The notes under the pieces were generated by a model. That model was not told the origin of the DNA, searched no databases, and saw nothing but the letters and a program-made list of their open reading frames with translations. Below, one piece after another: positions 6,639 through 13,001 of a stretch of DNA of 13,001 nt (its first letter is position 1; each line of letters begins with the position of its first letter). Made by a program: the position numbers and the translations under genes. Origin of the DNA: Ignavibacteria bacterium UBA7675 (lineage in GTDB: Bacteria > Bacteroidota > Ignavibacteria > Kapaibacteriales > UB7675); contig DLHF01000070.1 of the NCBI GenBank assembly GCA_002483085.1, positions 1-13,001 on the forward strand. Reading direction: 5' to 3'.

Positions 6639-7073
6639 TCACTTCTTTTCATTTTGAGCCTCAAACCCATATCGTATTGCTGCTTCAAGTATATCAATGT
6701 TTATATCTTTTAGAGTTTTGAATCTAATACAATAGCCGGTCACGCTAGCTTTTCCTATTTCTTGGCCATACGTTTGAGCTAAGTATTTCTTATCATCGAT
6801 ACCGAGAATATAGACAGAGATTCCGGTTTTGTTTGCACTTATACCAATTTGAAAGAACTCTCTGGTTTTCCCATTAGCATATTGTATTGTGTACGATCCA
6901 TATCCAATATTAGGGTTGCTGACAGTTTTATTTTCACTGTCTTTACCATCCTCGAACCATAATTTACATCCCGGCGACGCGTGAAGTGTACGCAGGTGCA
7001 ACTCTTGCATGTCACTGCGTTTTGTTTCAGGCTGGCTAGCTATATATTTTTCGATTTGCTCTTGTACGTTCAT
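6639..7073 (-). CDS. DUF1801-family small protein
   Basis: A soluble protein of 144 residues with no signal peptide or membrane segment. The N-terminus MNVQEQIEKYIASQPETKRS, followed by MQELHLRTLHASPGCKLWFE, fits the DUF1801 (YdhG-like) family, in which a helical start is followed by 'E-x-x-K-W/L...' and a beta-sheet with a conserved glycine-tyrosine segment (here PNIGYGSYTIQYANGKTREF). The later SVYILGIDD and a C-terminal helix (INIDILEAAIRYGFEA) also fit. Family members have no firmly known function. ATG 7073 is chosen over the TTG at 7148 because the family homology begins there; no good ribosome binding site is seen. The gene is visibly more AT-rich than its neighbours, suggesting separate origin. 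It ends just before the bidirectional terminator. Confidence 0.8.
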   Translation of the reverse strand: MNVQEQIEKYIASQPETKRSDMQELHLRTLHASPGCKLWFEDGKDSENKTVSNPNIGYGSYTIQYANGKTREFFQIGISANKTGISVYILGIDDKKYLAQTYGQEIGKASVTGYCIRFKTLKDINIDILEAAIRYGFEAQNEKK

Positions 7074-7558
7074 ATAGCGTATGAGATTGCTGGTTAAAGA
7101 TTTGTTTCCCCAATATATCGCGCCCTTTCTGAACTCACGGGTGGGCAATGCGACAATCTAATGAGGGTATCGCGCCAATCCTTGTATCTGTGCCATACTT
7201 GATTCTCATTGCGTAGGTCATAACGCTTCTTGGAAGAGTTGAAAGAAAGCAGACAATCATCATTAATCTATGAAATAAACAAAGCAAGAGACCCTACGTC
7301 TACCAGCATCTTGCACTGCCGCATCTTCCAGACAAAAATTTGTGCCTATAGGGTTCACAGCCTCGGAATAATATAAAAGCCCTTGCAGGCCAATGACTTG
7401 TAAGGGCTTGTAGAGAATACAATCTATCGTATTCTGCCAACACATCATCCACACATATAGTACGCCATGCTGTAGCATGCAAAGACTTCCTGGTAAACAT
7501 ACTATCCAACTACGTTTCATGCGGAGCGCAGCATATAAGCGCCGCTCTCTTACATGTA
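7074..7558. other. Non-coding gap between fabF and the DUF1801 gene
   Basis: No convincing gene is seen in these 485 bases apart from the fabF terminator at 7377-7409. The minus strand holds several short open stretches, such as one from 7562 that is rich in Cys and Trp, one reading MFTRKSLHATAWRTICVDDV (from 7500), and one reading KKRYDLRNENQVWHRYKDWR (near 7230-7170). The last is protein-like but lacks a start and sits in front of the DUF1801 start. These may be remnants of a lost gene. No tRNA or repeat was found. Confidence 0.4.
7377..7409 (-). terminator. Rho-independent terminator of fabF
   Basis: On the minus strand AAGCCCTT pairs with AAGGGCTT, extended by three more pairs (one G-T) to an 11-bp stem with an 11-base loop, followed by TTTTATATTATT. 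It lies about 150 bases downstream of the fabF stop and would end the fabF transcript. Confidence 0.75.
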
Positions 7559-8806
7559 TCATTCCTCGAATTTCCGAACAACAATCGAAGCGTTGTGTCC
7601 ACCAAAACCAAATGTATTACTCAGCGCATAGTGCACAGTTTTTTTCACGGCAGTACCCAGTGTAAGGTTAAAATTGGAGGGAATGCCCGGATCCACATTT
7701 ATCGTATTGATGGTAGGCGGTATGCTGTCGTGTTTGACGGCCAAGACTGATGCTATAGCTTCTATGGCTCCGGCACCGCCAAGCAAGTGGCCAGTCATGG
7801 ATTTTGTCGCACTGATATGCAGCCTGCCGGGTTCTGTAAACAGCTTTGCAATTGCATGTATTTCCGTTACATCGCCCACAGGAGTAGATGTAGCATGCAC
7901 ATTAATGTAGTCGATATCCTCAGGCAATAATTCAGCATCTGCAATCGCTTCCTTCATGCTGCGATACGCACCATAGCCTTCAGGATGCGGTGCCGTCATA
8001 TGATAGGCATCTGCGGTAAGAGCACCGCCCACGACTTCGGCAAATATAGTAGCACCACGCCGCAAAGCGTGTTCGTATTCTTCGAGAATAAGCGCACCTG
8101 CACCTTCCCCAATCACAAACCCATCGCGTGTAGTATCAAATGGTCGTGAAGCCTGCGCCGCACGTTCGTTATTTGTAGAGAGAGCTTTCATCGCATTAAA
8201 TCCACCGACAGACGCAGGTGTAACTGGTGCTTCTGAACCACCAGCAACAATGATATCCGCTTTGCCCCAGCGAATGTAGTTAAATGCATCGACAAGTGCA
8301 GTTGTAGACGACGAGCAGGCCGATACAGTACAGTAGTTAATACCGCGAAATCCATAGCGAATAGCAATCAGCCCTGAAGCAGAATCAGCGATCATTTTCA
8401 TAATAAAGAAAGGACTAAATCGCGGAACACCATTACCACGCGCAAACTCTCCCACCTGCTCTTCAAACGTCGTAAAACCACCACAGCCCGATGCCCAAAT
8501 TACACCACATCTGTCGAGATCTAGTTTATCTGCATCAACACCAGATACATGAATAGCTTCCTGCACTGCGGCCATTGCATACTGAGCATAGACATCTGTT
8601 TTGCGTAGCTCTTTTACATCAAAATATGCAAGTGGATCAAAGCCCTTTATTTCACAGGCAAACTTCGTCTTAAAGTGTGTAGTATCAAACCGCGTGATCG
8701 GCCCCGCGCCGCTTTTCCCATCTAATAAATTGCGAAAGAATTCTTCATGCGAATTACCAATGGGAGTAAGCGCACCTATTCCGGTGACAACAACTCGCTT
8801 TTGCAT
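7559..8806 (-). CDS. fabF: 3-oxoacyl-[acyl-carrier-protein] synthase II
   Basis: KAS II condenses malonyl-ACP with a growing acyl-ACP in fatty-acid elongation in the cytoplasm. The 415-residue length is normal for FabF. The N-terminus MQKRVVVTGIGALTPIG is typical, and the Cys-His-His triad is present: Cys164 in TVSACSSS, His304 in INVHATSTPVGD, and His340 in SATKSMTGHLLGGAGA. The C-terminal NTFGFGGHNASIVV is also standard. His304 sits in NVHATST rather than the commoner NAHGTST, a mild variation. ATG 8806 is preferred to ATG 8815 because AAGGA lies 9 bases before it but directly abuts the earlier ATG. No acyl-carrier-protein or other fab gene is adjacent. A perfect 16-bp palindrome sits 20 bases upstream of the start, making it a likely target of the upstream TetR regulator. 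Confidence 0.96.
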   Translation of the reverse strand: MQKRVVVTGIGALTPIGNSHEEFFRNLLDGKSGAGPITRFDTTHFKTKFACEIKGFDPLAYFDVKELRKTDVYAQYAMAAVQEAIHVSGVDADKLDLDRCGVIWASGCGGFTTFEEQVGEFARGNGVPRFSPFFIMKMIADSASGLIAIRYGFRGINYCTVSACSSSTTALVDAFNYIRWGKADIIVAGGSEAPVTPASVGGFNAMKALSTNNERAAQASRPFDTTRDGFVIGEGAGALILEEYEHALRRGATIFAEVVGGALTADAYHMTAPHPEGYGAYRSMKEAIADAELLPEDIDYINVHATSTPVGDVTEIHAIAKLFTEPGRLHISATKSMTGHLLGGAGAIEAIASVLAVKHDSIPPTINTINVDPGIPSNFNLTLGTAVKKTVHYALSNTFGFGGHNASIVVRKFEE

Positions 8807-8825
8807 AGACAACATTCCTTCTATT

Positions 8826-8841
8826 TATACCAATTGGTATA
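8826..8841. promoter_or_regulatory. Operator-like palindrome A, in front of fabF
   Basis: TATACCAATTGGTATA is a perfect 16-bp inverted repeat, 20 bases upstream of the fabF ATG and overlapping the place where its promoter and leader should be. It is the best copy of five related sites and the probable binding site of the TetR protein at 9036-9641 (inferred). Confidence 0.75.
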
Positions 8842-8914
8842 TTTATTTTATTCAAAAAAACTTTTTCATTTATTCACAGTTCAAGAAGACGTTATCGTCA
8901 ACTGGCAACACTTC

Positions 8915-8930
8915 AATACTGATTGGTATA
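8915..8930. promoter_or_regulatory. Operator-like palindrome B (imperfect)
   Basis: AATACTGATTGGTATA matches site A at 13 of 16 bases and shares its right flank TTTATTTT. It lies in the tetR-fabF gap, 89 bases from site A. Confidence 0.5.
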
Positions 8931-9013
8931 TTTATTTTCTGTCTCTGCATCATTGCTCGCGCACAAGCTCTAAAAAATGTGATTCGTGAACAAAGAACTA
9001 CGGATAGCAACTC

Positions 9014-9029
9014 CATACCGATTAGTATA
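9014..9029. promoter_or_regulatory. Operator-like palindrome C (imperfect)
   Basis: CATACCGATTAGTATA matches site A at 13 of 16 bases, with a similar right flank (TTTAT). It lies 6 bases beyond the tetR stop codon, an unusual place for an operator. Confidence 0.5.
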
Positions 9030-9035
9030 TTTATC

Positions 9036-9641
9036 TCAAGGCCGTTTCTTTTTTGTTCGCAAGCTATATAAATACTCTTTCCAGAAATTAGAAATTTCCT
9101 GCATCGGCTTCGTACTACCTTGTACCCGAGACATCATCACCGCGCCTTCGATTGCACAAAATATATTATATGCCAATGTACGCGGTTCACATTCTTGGAT
9201 AATCTCCCCGGCGGCCACAGCTTTATGCAGCAGCTTAGCCATCGTGTCTACTGTTTTCTTTAGCTCAGCAGCAACATGCCCTTTGAGAGCTGGATTATTA
9301 TCGTCGGCTTCCACAGCAGTATTGAGCAACACACATCCACCTGGCACAGGTGGGTTGAGCACATACGTCCGCAAATAATCAATAATTCCCATAAGCTGTT
9401 CAAGCGGTGATTTCGATACTTTCGCCGCAGCATGTACCTCGGTACGCATTTTTGCAACAGCGTACTGAAATGCTTCAACAGCGACTTCTTCCTTTGTAGT
9501 AAAATTGCCGTAAATACTTCCCTTGGTCAGTCCTGTTGCCGTGGTCAGATCGGACATTGTTGTTCCGGCAAAGCCTTTTTTATTAAACACCGAGGCCGCA
9601 ACCTCAACAATGTATTTTTTTGTTTTTTCTGCCTTACTCAT
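9036..9641 (-). CDS. TetR/AcrR-family transcriptional repressor
   Basis: A 201-residue DNA-binding protein. ATG 9641 is chosen because it gives the standard TetR N-terminus; the frame is open upstream to 9719, but that part would run through the operator. Residues about 11-50 form the TetR helix-turn-helix domain (YIVEVAASVFNKKGFAGTTM, then SDLTTATGLTKGSIYGNFTT). The rest is the ligand-binding helical domain, with the GGCVLLNTAVEADDNNPALK segment seen in many AcrR-like regulators. A near-perfect palindrome matching the fabF operator lies 26 bases upstream of its start, which suggests autoregulation and co-control of fabF. An acyl-CoA or fatty-acid ligand would fit but is inferred only from the neighbour. 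Same strand as fabF, 229 bases upstream of it. Confidence 0.92.
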   Translation of the reverse strand: MSKAEKTKKYIVEVAASVFNKKGFAGTTMSDLTTATGLTKGSIYGNFTTKEEVAVEAFQYAVAKMRTEVHAAAKVSKSPLEQLMGIIDYLRTYVLNPPVPGGCVLLNTAVEADDNNPALKGHVAAELKKTVDTMAKLLHKAVAAGEIIQECEPRTLAYNIFCAIEGAVMMSRVQGSTKPMQEISNFWKEYLYSLRTKKKRP

Positions 9642-9666
9642 AGCTGCAATAAAATTTCTACGGGAA

Positions 9667-9682
9667 TATACCAGTTGGTATA
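9667..9682. promoter_or_regulatory. Operator-like palindrome D, in front of tetR
   Basis: TATACCAGTTGGTATA is a near-perfect inverted repeat (one central mismatch), 26 bases upstream of the tetR ATG, and differs from site A at one base. Probable autoregulatory operator. Confidence 0.7.
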
Positions 9683-9964
9683 ATGAAGTTGTCTGACGTT
9701 CTGTTATGAGTGCAAGCATCTTCGTTCATGTATTTCATCTCCGCACTGCGCTACAATTATCGCAAACTCGTCCGCGCAATATTCTTACAGTCCTAAGACG
9801 CAGAGACCACCGTGCATTCTGCTCTTCTGCGCCCTTGTGCAAGGTATTAGGCAACCACACAGAGAAGAACGATGTGCCGAGCTACGCCCGTGCAACAGTA
9901 TAGAGAATCGAGAACAAAACGTCAGTCTTTAGAATTACACCTTCAACAAGATGTACGCCAAAAA

Positions 9965-9980
9965 TATACCAATCGGTACA
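9965..9980. promoter_or_regulatory. Operator-like palindrome E (imperfect)
   Basis: TATACCAATCGGTACA matches site A at 14 of 16 bases. It lies about 325 bases upstream of tetR with no gene obviously attached; read on the minus strand its flank GGTATATTTTT resembles those of sites A-C. Confidence 0.5.
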
Positions 9981-10031
9981 ATTTGCGAAATATTTTTTTA
10001 GAGTGTTATCAACAACACTGTAGAACAATAA

Positions 10032-10062
10032 AAAACCCGGGCTAAAATACAACCCGGGTTTT
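10032..10062 (-). terminator. Rho-independent terminator of the OmpA-family gene
   Basis: AAAACCCGGG and CCCGGGTTTT form a perfect 10-bp stem with an 11-base loop. On the minus strand it is followed by further T residues (TTTTTTATTG), and it lies about 97 bases after the OmpA stop. It could also work on the plus strand. Confidence 0.85.
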
Positions 10063-10158
10063 CATAATCACTACAGAAAACGTCACTGCAACATAAGCAC
10101 ACTACACATTTTCTACATCTGCATTACACATGTTTTCTATACCTCAATAATCTGGTTA

Positions 10159-12087
10159 TTATTCAGCCGGAATCGTTTCGATAATCACCGAGCGATTAAA
10201 GAAGCGACCTTCGGGCAGAGTATTTTTAAACAGCGCACGGGAGTCGTCTTCACCATATCCTACAGCACTCACAGGCGAACGATTGCCCTGCTTGCGCAGC
10301 TCGTCGGCGAGTGTCGTCCGTGCCTCTTTTGCACGATCTTTGGAAAGCTTCAAATTACCCGCATCAGACCCAATATTATCCGTGTAGCCAATCACATAAA
10401 TACTCGCATTTTTGTCGATGCGCGGAGCAAGTTCTTTACGGAGGAATGAGTCGTAAGTTTTTACAGCATCGGCTTGTGCATAGTCGAATAGAATTTGGTA
10501 GCGATACATAATTTTAGAATTATCTATCGGCTTACGCACCAGATCAAATTCTTTGGTATTAGTAATCACTTCGCCATCTTCGGTGGTAACAACCAGATCC
10601 GCCTCGAACGATGCGCTGTTGACCTCGCCGAGTAAAGGCGACGAGGGGATACGCTGATCCGGATCGTTGTAAGGCCCAAATGTTAGCTTGCGGTCATTGC
10701 CCGAAATAGTTACCTGCCACGAGCGAACCTTAACATTCTCATTAACACCAAGCAAAATATCATTGTCGATAGGCGAATCTTCGATAACACGCACCTCGAC
10801 GGGTTTCTGCATCTCGGCACTGCTGGATACGAGTTCTACGCGGCGGTTTTCGGCGTCGATCATCGGATGGAATTCCGCAGGCGTGCTTGCTGTACCGGAA
10901 GGAACGCGGGGTTTTTCACGGCTTTCGGTCGTAATACGTGCTGCATCTATACCAAATGCATTCACGAGATAATTTTTGACATTATCGGCCATTGTTGCAC
11001 CATCGCCGCTTTTGGAAGCACCGATCAACCGCAGTGTCAATGCAGGATTGTTGCGCATGCGTGCGCCATAGATATTGAGAATATTATAATATACATCCTG
11101 TTGGCGCCCTGCCTGTGTACGGGACGCGGTAGCAACATCTACCGGAGGTAAAATATTGCTTTCATCAAAAGCCTGTGCATCGCTCTGCGAAAGCTTTTTA
11201 TAGCGCGCTGGTATATCTGATATTCCCTCCTCGAAAAACACTTGGTTCAGCATTGGAAAAAACTCTACCACATTAAGCACGCGTAGTCCGTTCGCTGGTA
11301 CAAGAAGGTCGACATCCTTCGCAACTTCCGGCGTTGTATCAGTGCTCGAAGAGTCGGGTACACCAAGCTTGAATTGGGCGCCAATACGCAGCGACACCGT
11401 GCTCCACGTATCGTCGAGTTTGTCCTGCAAGTCTGGAAACGAATTGCCACGTTGCTGTACAACCCAGCCACCCTCGGCATAAGGTGAAATGTACAGAGGC
11501 AGCCCGCTAATAGAAGCGTTGGTGCGGATGTCGTATCCCAAACCTGCAACAAGACCAAACGCCACAGAATTGAGGTCCGGAATTTCTACTGCTGTCATTG
11601 TTGCATCGGCAGTTTCGCTCGGACTGTAGTCGTATTCACCCGCAAAGTTGAGAGAAACGGTAGGCCCGACAACTGCATATAAACTCGACGCGATATTGAA
11701 GCGCAAAGCGGGATTCAGCGTAAGATATGCCATGCTTACATCGAACTTATCCTTGAGCGGCTTACTCTCGTCGATCACTTCAGCATTGTATGAGTCATAT
11801 AATGCGCGAAACTGAACGCCCCACCAGTGCTTACTATTGTATTCGCCCATCAAGCCAAAGGAAGGTCCGACACCAGTGCCATCGACACCCTTAAACGAAA
11901 GAAAAGAGCCGGAGGCAGGGCCAGTAAGGTTTTGATACCCCGCCCCAACCATATTGTAGTTAATACCGGCCTGAAGACCAAAACGCCATGATTCATGGCT
12001 CGTCGACTGCGCAGCACTCTGATCCGGTAGCAATAAAAGACCGGACAGGCACAGCGCACCCCACATTCCTTGGTAGAATTGTTTCAT
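10159..12087 (-). CDS. OmpA-family outer-membrane protein with peptidoglycan-binding domain
   Basis: A protein of 642 residues. A signal peptide (MKQFYQGMWGALCLSGLLLL, cleavage near SAA-Q at 26/27) is followed by a beta-barrel-like region of about 210 residues with aromatic-ended strands, then a middle domain (DVYYNILNIYGARMRNNPAL, about 330-400) shared with the protein at 3461-5350. The C-terminal OmpA domain spans about 532-642: YVIGYTDNIGSDAGNLKLSK at 564-583, with Asp570 and Arg585 of the motif T-D-N-x-G...N-x-x-L-S-x-x-R-A expected to bind diaminopimelate of peptidoglycan. It should tether the outer membrane to the cell wall. ATG 12087 has GGAG 5 bases upstream. The gene stands alone with its own terminator. 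It is longer than classical OmpA because of the inserted middle and beta-sandwich domains. Confidence 0.93.
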   Translation of the reverse strand: MKQFYQGMWGALCLSGLLLLPDQSAAQSTSHESWRFGLQAGINYNMVGAGYQNLTGPASGSFLSFKGVDGTGVGPSFGLMGEYNSKHWWGVQFRALYDSYNAEVIDESKPLKDKFDVSMAYLTLNPALRFNIASSLYAVVGPTVSLNFAGEYDYSPSETADATMTAVEIPDLNSVAFGLVAGLGYDIRTNASISGLPLYISPYAEGGWVVQQRGNSFPDLQDKLDDTWSTVSLRIGAQFKLGVPDSSSTDTTPEVAKDVDLLVPANGLRVLNVVEFFPMLNQVFFEEGISDIPARYKKLSQSDAQAFDESNILPPVDVATASRTQAGRQQDVYYNILNIYGARMRNNPALTLRLIGASKSGDGATMADNVKNYLVNAFGIDAARITTESREKPRVPSGTASTPAEFHPMIDAENRRVELVSSSAEMQKPVEVRVIEDSPIDNDILLGVNENVKVRSWQVTISGNDRKLTFGPYNDPDQRIPSSPLLGEVNSASFEADLVVTTEDGEVITNTKEFDLVRKPIDNSKIMYRYQILFDYAQADAVKTYDSFLRKELAPRIDKNASIYVIGYTDNIGSDAGNLKLSKDRAKEARTTLADELRKQGNRSPVSAVGYGEDDSRALFKNTLPEGRFFNRSVIIETIPAE

Positions 12088-12129
12088 GAAAACTCCATAT
12101 AATTAAAAAGTGAGAGTACAGGTTGCATC

Positions 12130-12152
12130 CGGGTGTGTTTTACCCGATTATA
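12130..12152 (-). promoter_or_regulatory. Possible promoter -10 element and leader hairpin of the OmpA gene
   Basis: On the minus strand TATAAT (12152-12147) lies about 60 bases before the ATG, directly followed by CGGGT-AAAACAC-ACCCG (12146-12130), which can form a 5-bp hairpin in the leader. There is no clear -35 element and no TAnnTTTG match, so the promoter call is weak. Confidence 0.3.
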
Positions 12153-12872
12153 TATAGATGTAGTTAGCTCTTACTTAAAAAAGGCAGGCTAGTAGTTATA
12201 TATCCCCTGATATTTATATTCATTCTAATGTTCTTCGCTTACTCAAGTACCGCAAGAAGAGGGCACCGTCGTTGTAAATAGTACGCGTCCTGCGTGTATA
12301 ATATCCAGATACAAAATTACAACAAACATACTGACAAAGAGAGCCGTAATTAAAATTTTATTATGAGGGCTCCTATACTTCTGCGGAATGCAACGTCAGG
12401 AAGGATTTACCTGTGTAGATTAGCAACAGCGTAGAGAGGAACATTTAGGCGCTTTATAATAGTACAGAAAGGTGGATTCCAGCACAACCGCCCCCTTGCC
12501 TTATAGCAAATTATATGGGGTATCAATGTCCAGGACCTGTAGAGATGAGCCTATTTCCACCAATAGATACAAGATGATAACTATACATCACTTGTTAGTG
12601 ACAGGGCAACATAATAGAAAGCGTGACTATAAAAACGGTAATGAAGGCAAGGGTCAAACATAACAAGACAGGCAGTGAGCATGGCGATATAGTGTGGTTC
12701 AATATCCAACAGTGAGCATGGCGATATAGTGTGGTTCAATATCCAAATAGCAAGAGCGGTACTATAGCTTTGCATAAGCCAACAAGGCGTCTGCATAGAG
12801 CAAATCATGTTGAGAGGGAGCAGTATGCTTTGCAGGTATGGGGTGTGGGTCCTCTATATGCTCTTTAAAACG
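12153..12872. other. Gene-free region between the OmpA gene and the rRNA terminator
   Basis: About 720 bases, AT-rich, with only short open frames that lack ribosome binding sites and recognisable products. The only structure seen is the 37-bp tandem duplication at 12673-12746. No tRNA, IS element or CRISPR was found. Confidence 0.5.
12673..12746. repeat. Perfect 37-bp tandem duplication
   Basis: The unit begins CAGTGAGCATGGCGATATAG and ends GGTTCAATATCCAA. Copies at 12673-12709 and 12710-12746 are identical and directly adjacent. Each unit contains GATAT...ATATC, able to form a small hairpin. It lies about 126 bases from the rRNA operon terminator. Confidence 0.95.
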
Positions 12873-12904
12873 CCGAAGCCTCAGGCTTGCACCTGAGGCT
12901 TCGG
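12873..12904 (-). terminator. Terminator of the rRNA operon
   Basis: CCGAAGCCTCAGG and CCTGAGGCTTCGG form a perfect 13-bp stem with a 6-base loop. On the minus strand it starts 8 bases (an uninterrupted T run) after the 5S end and is followed by CGTTTTAAAG. Confidence 0.88.
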
Positions 12905-12912
12905 AAAAAAAA

Positions 12913-13001
12913 TCGGCAGCTACCTACTCTCCCACACAGTTACCCATGCAGTACCATCGGCGGAGCGAGGCTTAACTACTCTGTTCGGAATGGGAAGAGG
13001 T
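12913..13001 (-). rRNA. rrf: 5S ribosomal RNA, 3' part (5' end beyond the window)
   Basis: Read on the minus strand, the sequence has the conserved 5S features CCCATTCCGAACAGAGTAGT, TTAAGCCTCGCTCCGCCGAT, GGTACTGC and GGGAGAGTAGG, ending near GGTAGCTGCCGA. About 89 of roughly 110 bases are inside the window. The 23S and 16S genes should lie to the right. The exact 3' end is uncertain by a few bases. Confidence 0.95.

Larger units (their letters stand above)
9683..10158. other. Intergenic region between tetR and the OmpA gene
   Basis: No supported gene in 476 bases. It contains operator-like site E (9965-9980), an imperfect inverted repeat (9691-9705 with 9913-9927, 13 of 15 matching), a segment on the plus strand with CTAAGACGCAGAGACCACC and AACCACACAGAGAAGAACG that resembles dispersed intergenic repeats of some bacteria, and the OmpA terminator (10032-10062). 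The 65-codon plus-strand frame at 9706-9903 has no ribosome binding site or recognisable product. Confidence 0.45.

Noticed and set aside
7263..7562. 99-codon minus-strand gene overlapping the fabF stop
   Set aside because: It is rich in Cys and Trp, has no ribosome binding site or recognised family, and is crossed by the fabF terminator at 7377-7409.
9706..9903. 65-codon plus-strand gene upstream of tetR
   Set aside because: No ribosome binding site, no recognisable product, and it covers repeat-like sequence.
12673..12746. CRISPR array
   Set aside because: The two 37-bp units are directly adjacent with no spacer, there are only two, and no cas gene is near.
12581..12808. 75-codon minus-strand gene containing a repeated peptide
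   Set aside because: The peptide repeat is only the consequence of the 37-bp tandem duplication; there is no ribosome binding site or family.

Overview
The window looks like a chromosomal segment from a bacterium of the Bacteroidota/Chlorobiota branch (FCB group), possibly close to Kapabacteria or Ignavibacteria. Three things point there. A cyclophilin and a second gene carry type IX secretion (T9SS) C-terminal sorting domains. A tRNA-Glu gene has a textbook Bacteroidota promoter (TTTG, 20 bp, TAnnTTTG). Several start codons lack a good Shine-Dalgarno sequence. The phylum call is inference from gene content, not from a phylogeny.

Layout. (1) Positions 1-1815, minus strand: a tightly coupled operon of an ECF sigma factor, a membrane-anchored anti-sigma-like protein and a lipoprotein cut by the left edge. 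The genes overlap by ATGA. The anti-sigma gene appears to be split by a -1 frameshift at a perfect slippery heptamer (GGGAAAA); the shifted frame encodes the rest of a T9SS-like sorting domain and ends exactly in the ATGA overlap with the lipoprotein gene. (2) Positions 1816-2313: a divergent intergenic region. (3) Positions 2314-5350, plus strand: a PEGA-domain lipoprotein and a large OmpA-like outer-membrane protein whose terminal peptidoglycan-binding motif has decayed. (4) Positions 5523-6383, plus: an exported cyclophilin with a T9SS sorting domain. (5) Positions 6420-6582: promoter, tRNA-Glu(TTC) and a bidirectional terminator. (6) Positions 6639-7073, minus: a small AT-rich DUF1801 protein. 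(7) Positions 7377-9682, minus: a TetR-family regulator upstream of fabF (beta-ketoacyl-ACP synthase II). Copies of a 16-bp palindrome (consensus TATACCAATTGGTATA) lie in front of both genes, with three more nearby. (8) Positions 10032-12087, minus: an intact OmpA-family protein with terminator, paralogous to the one at 3461-5350. (9) Positions 12088-13001: about 800 bp without genes, holding a perfect 37-bp tandem duplication, followed by the terminator and 3' part of a 5S rRNA gene on the minus strand, i.e. the end of an rRNA operon lying to the right.

How the parts may work together. The left half looks like an envelope-sensing module: an ECF sigma, a transmembrane partner with a periplasmic sorting-domain-like tail, and divergent envelope proteins that are natural candidate targets. 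The middle-right looks like a locally autoregulated fatty-acid elongation unit controlled by the TetR protein. The most unusual point is the combination of a possible programmed frameshift with a T9SS-type domain on an anti-sigma factor; an ordinary frameshift mutation or a sequencing error is the main alternative.
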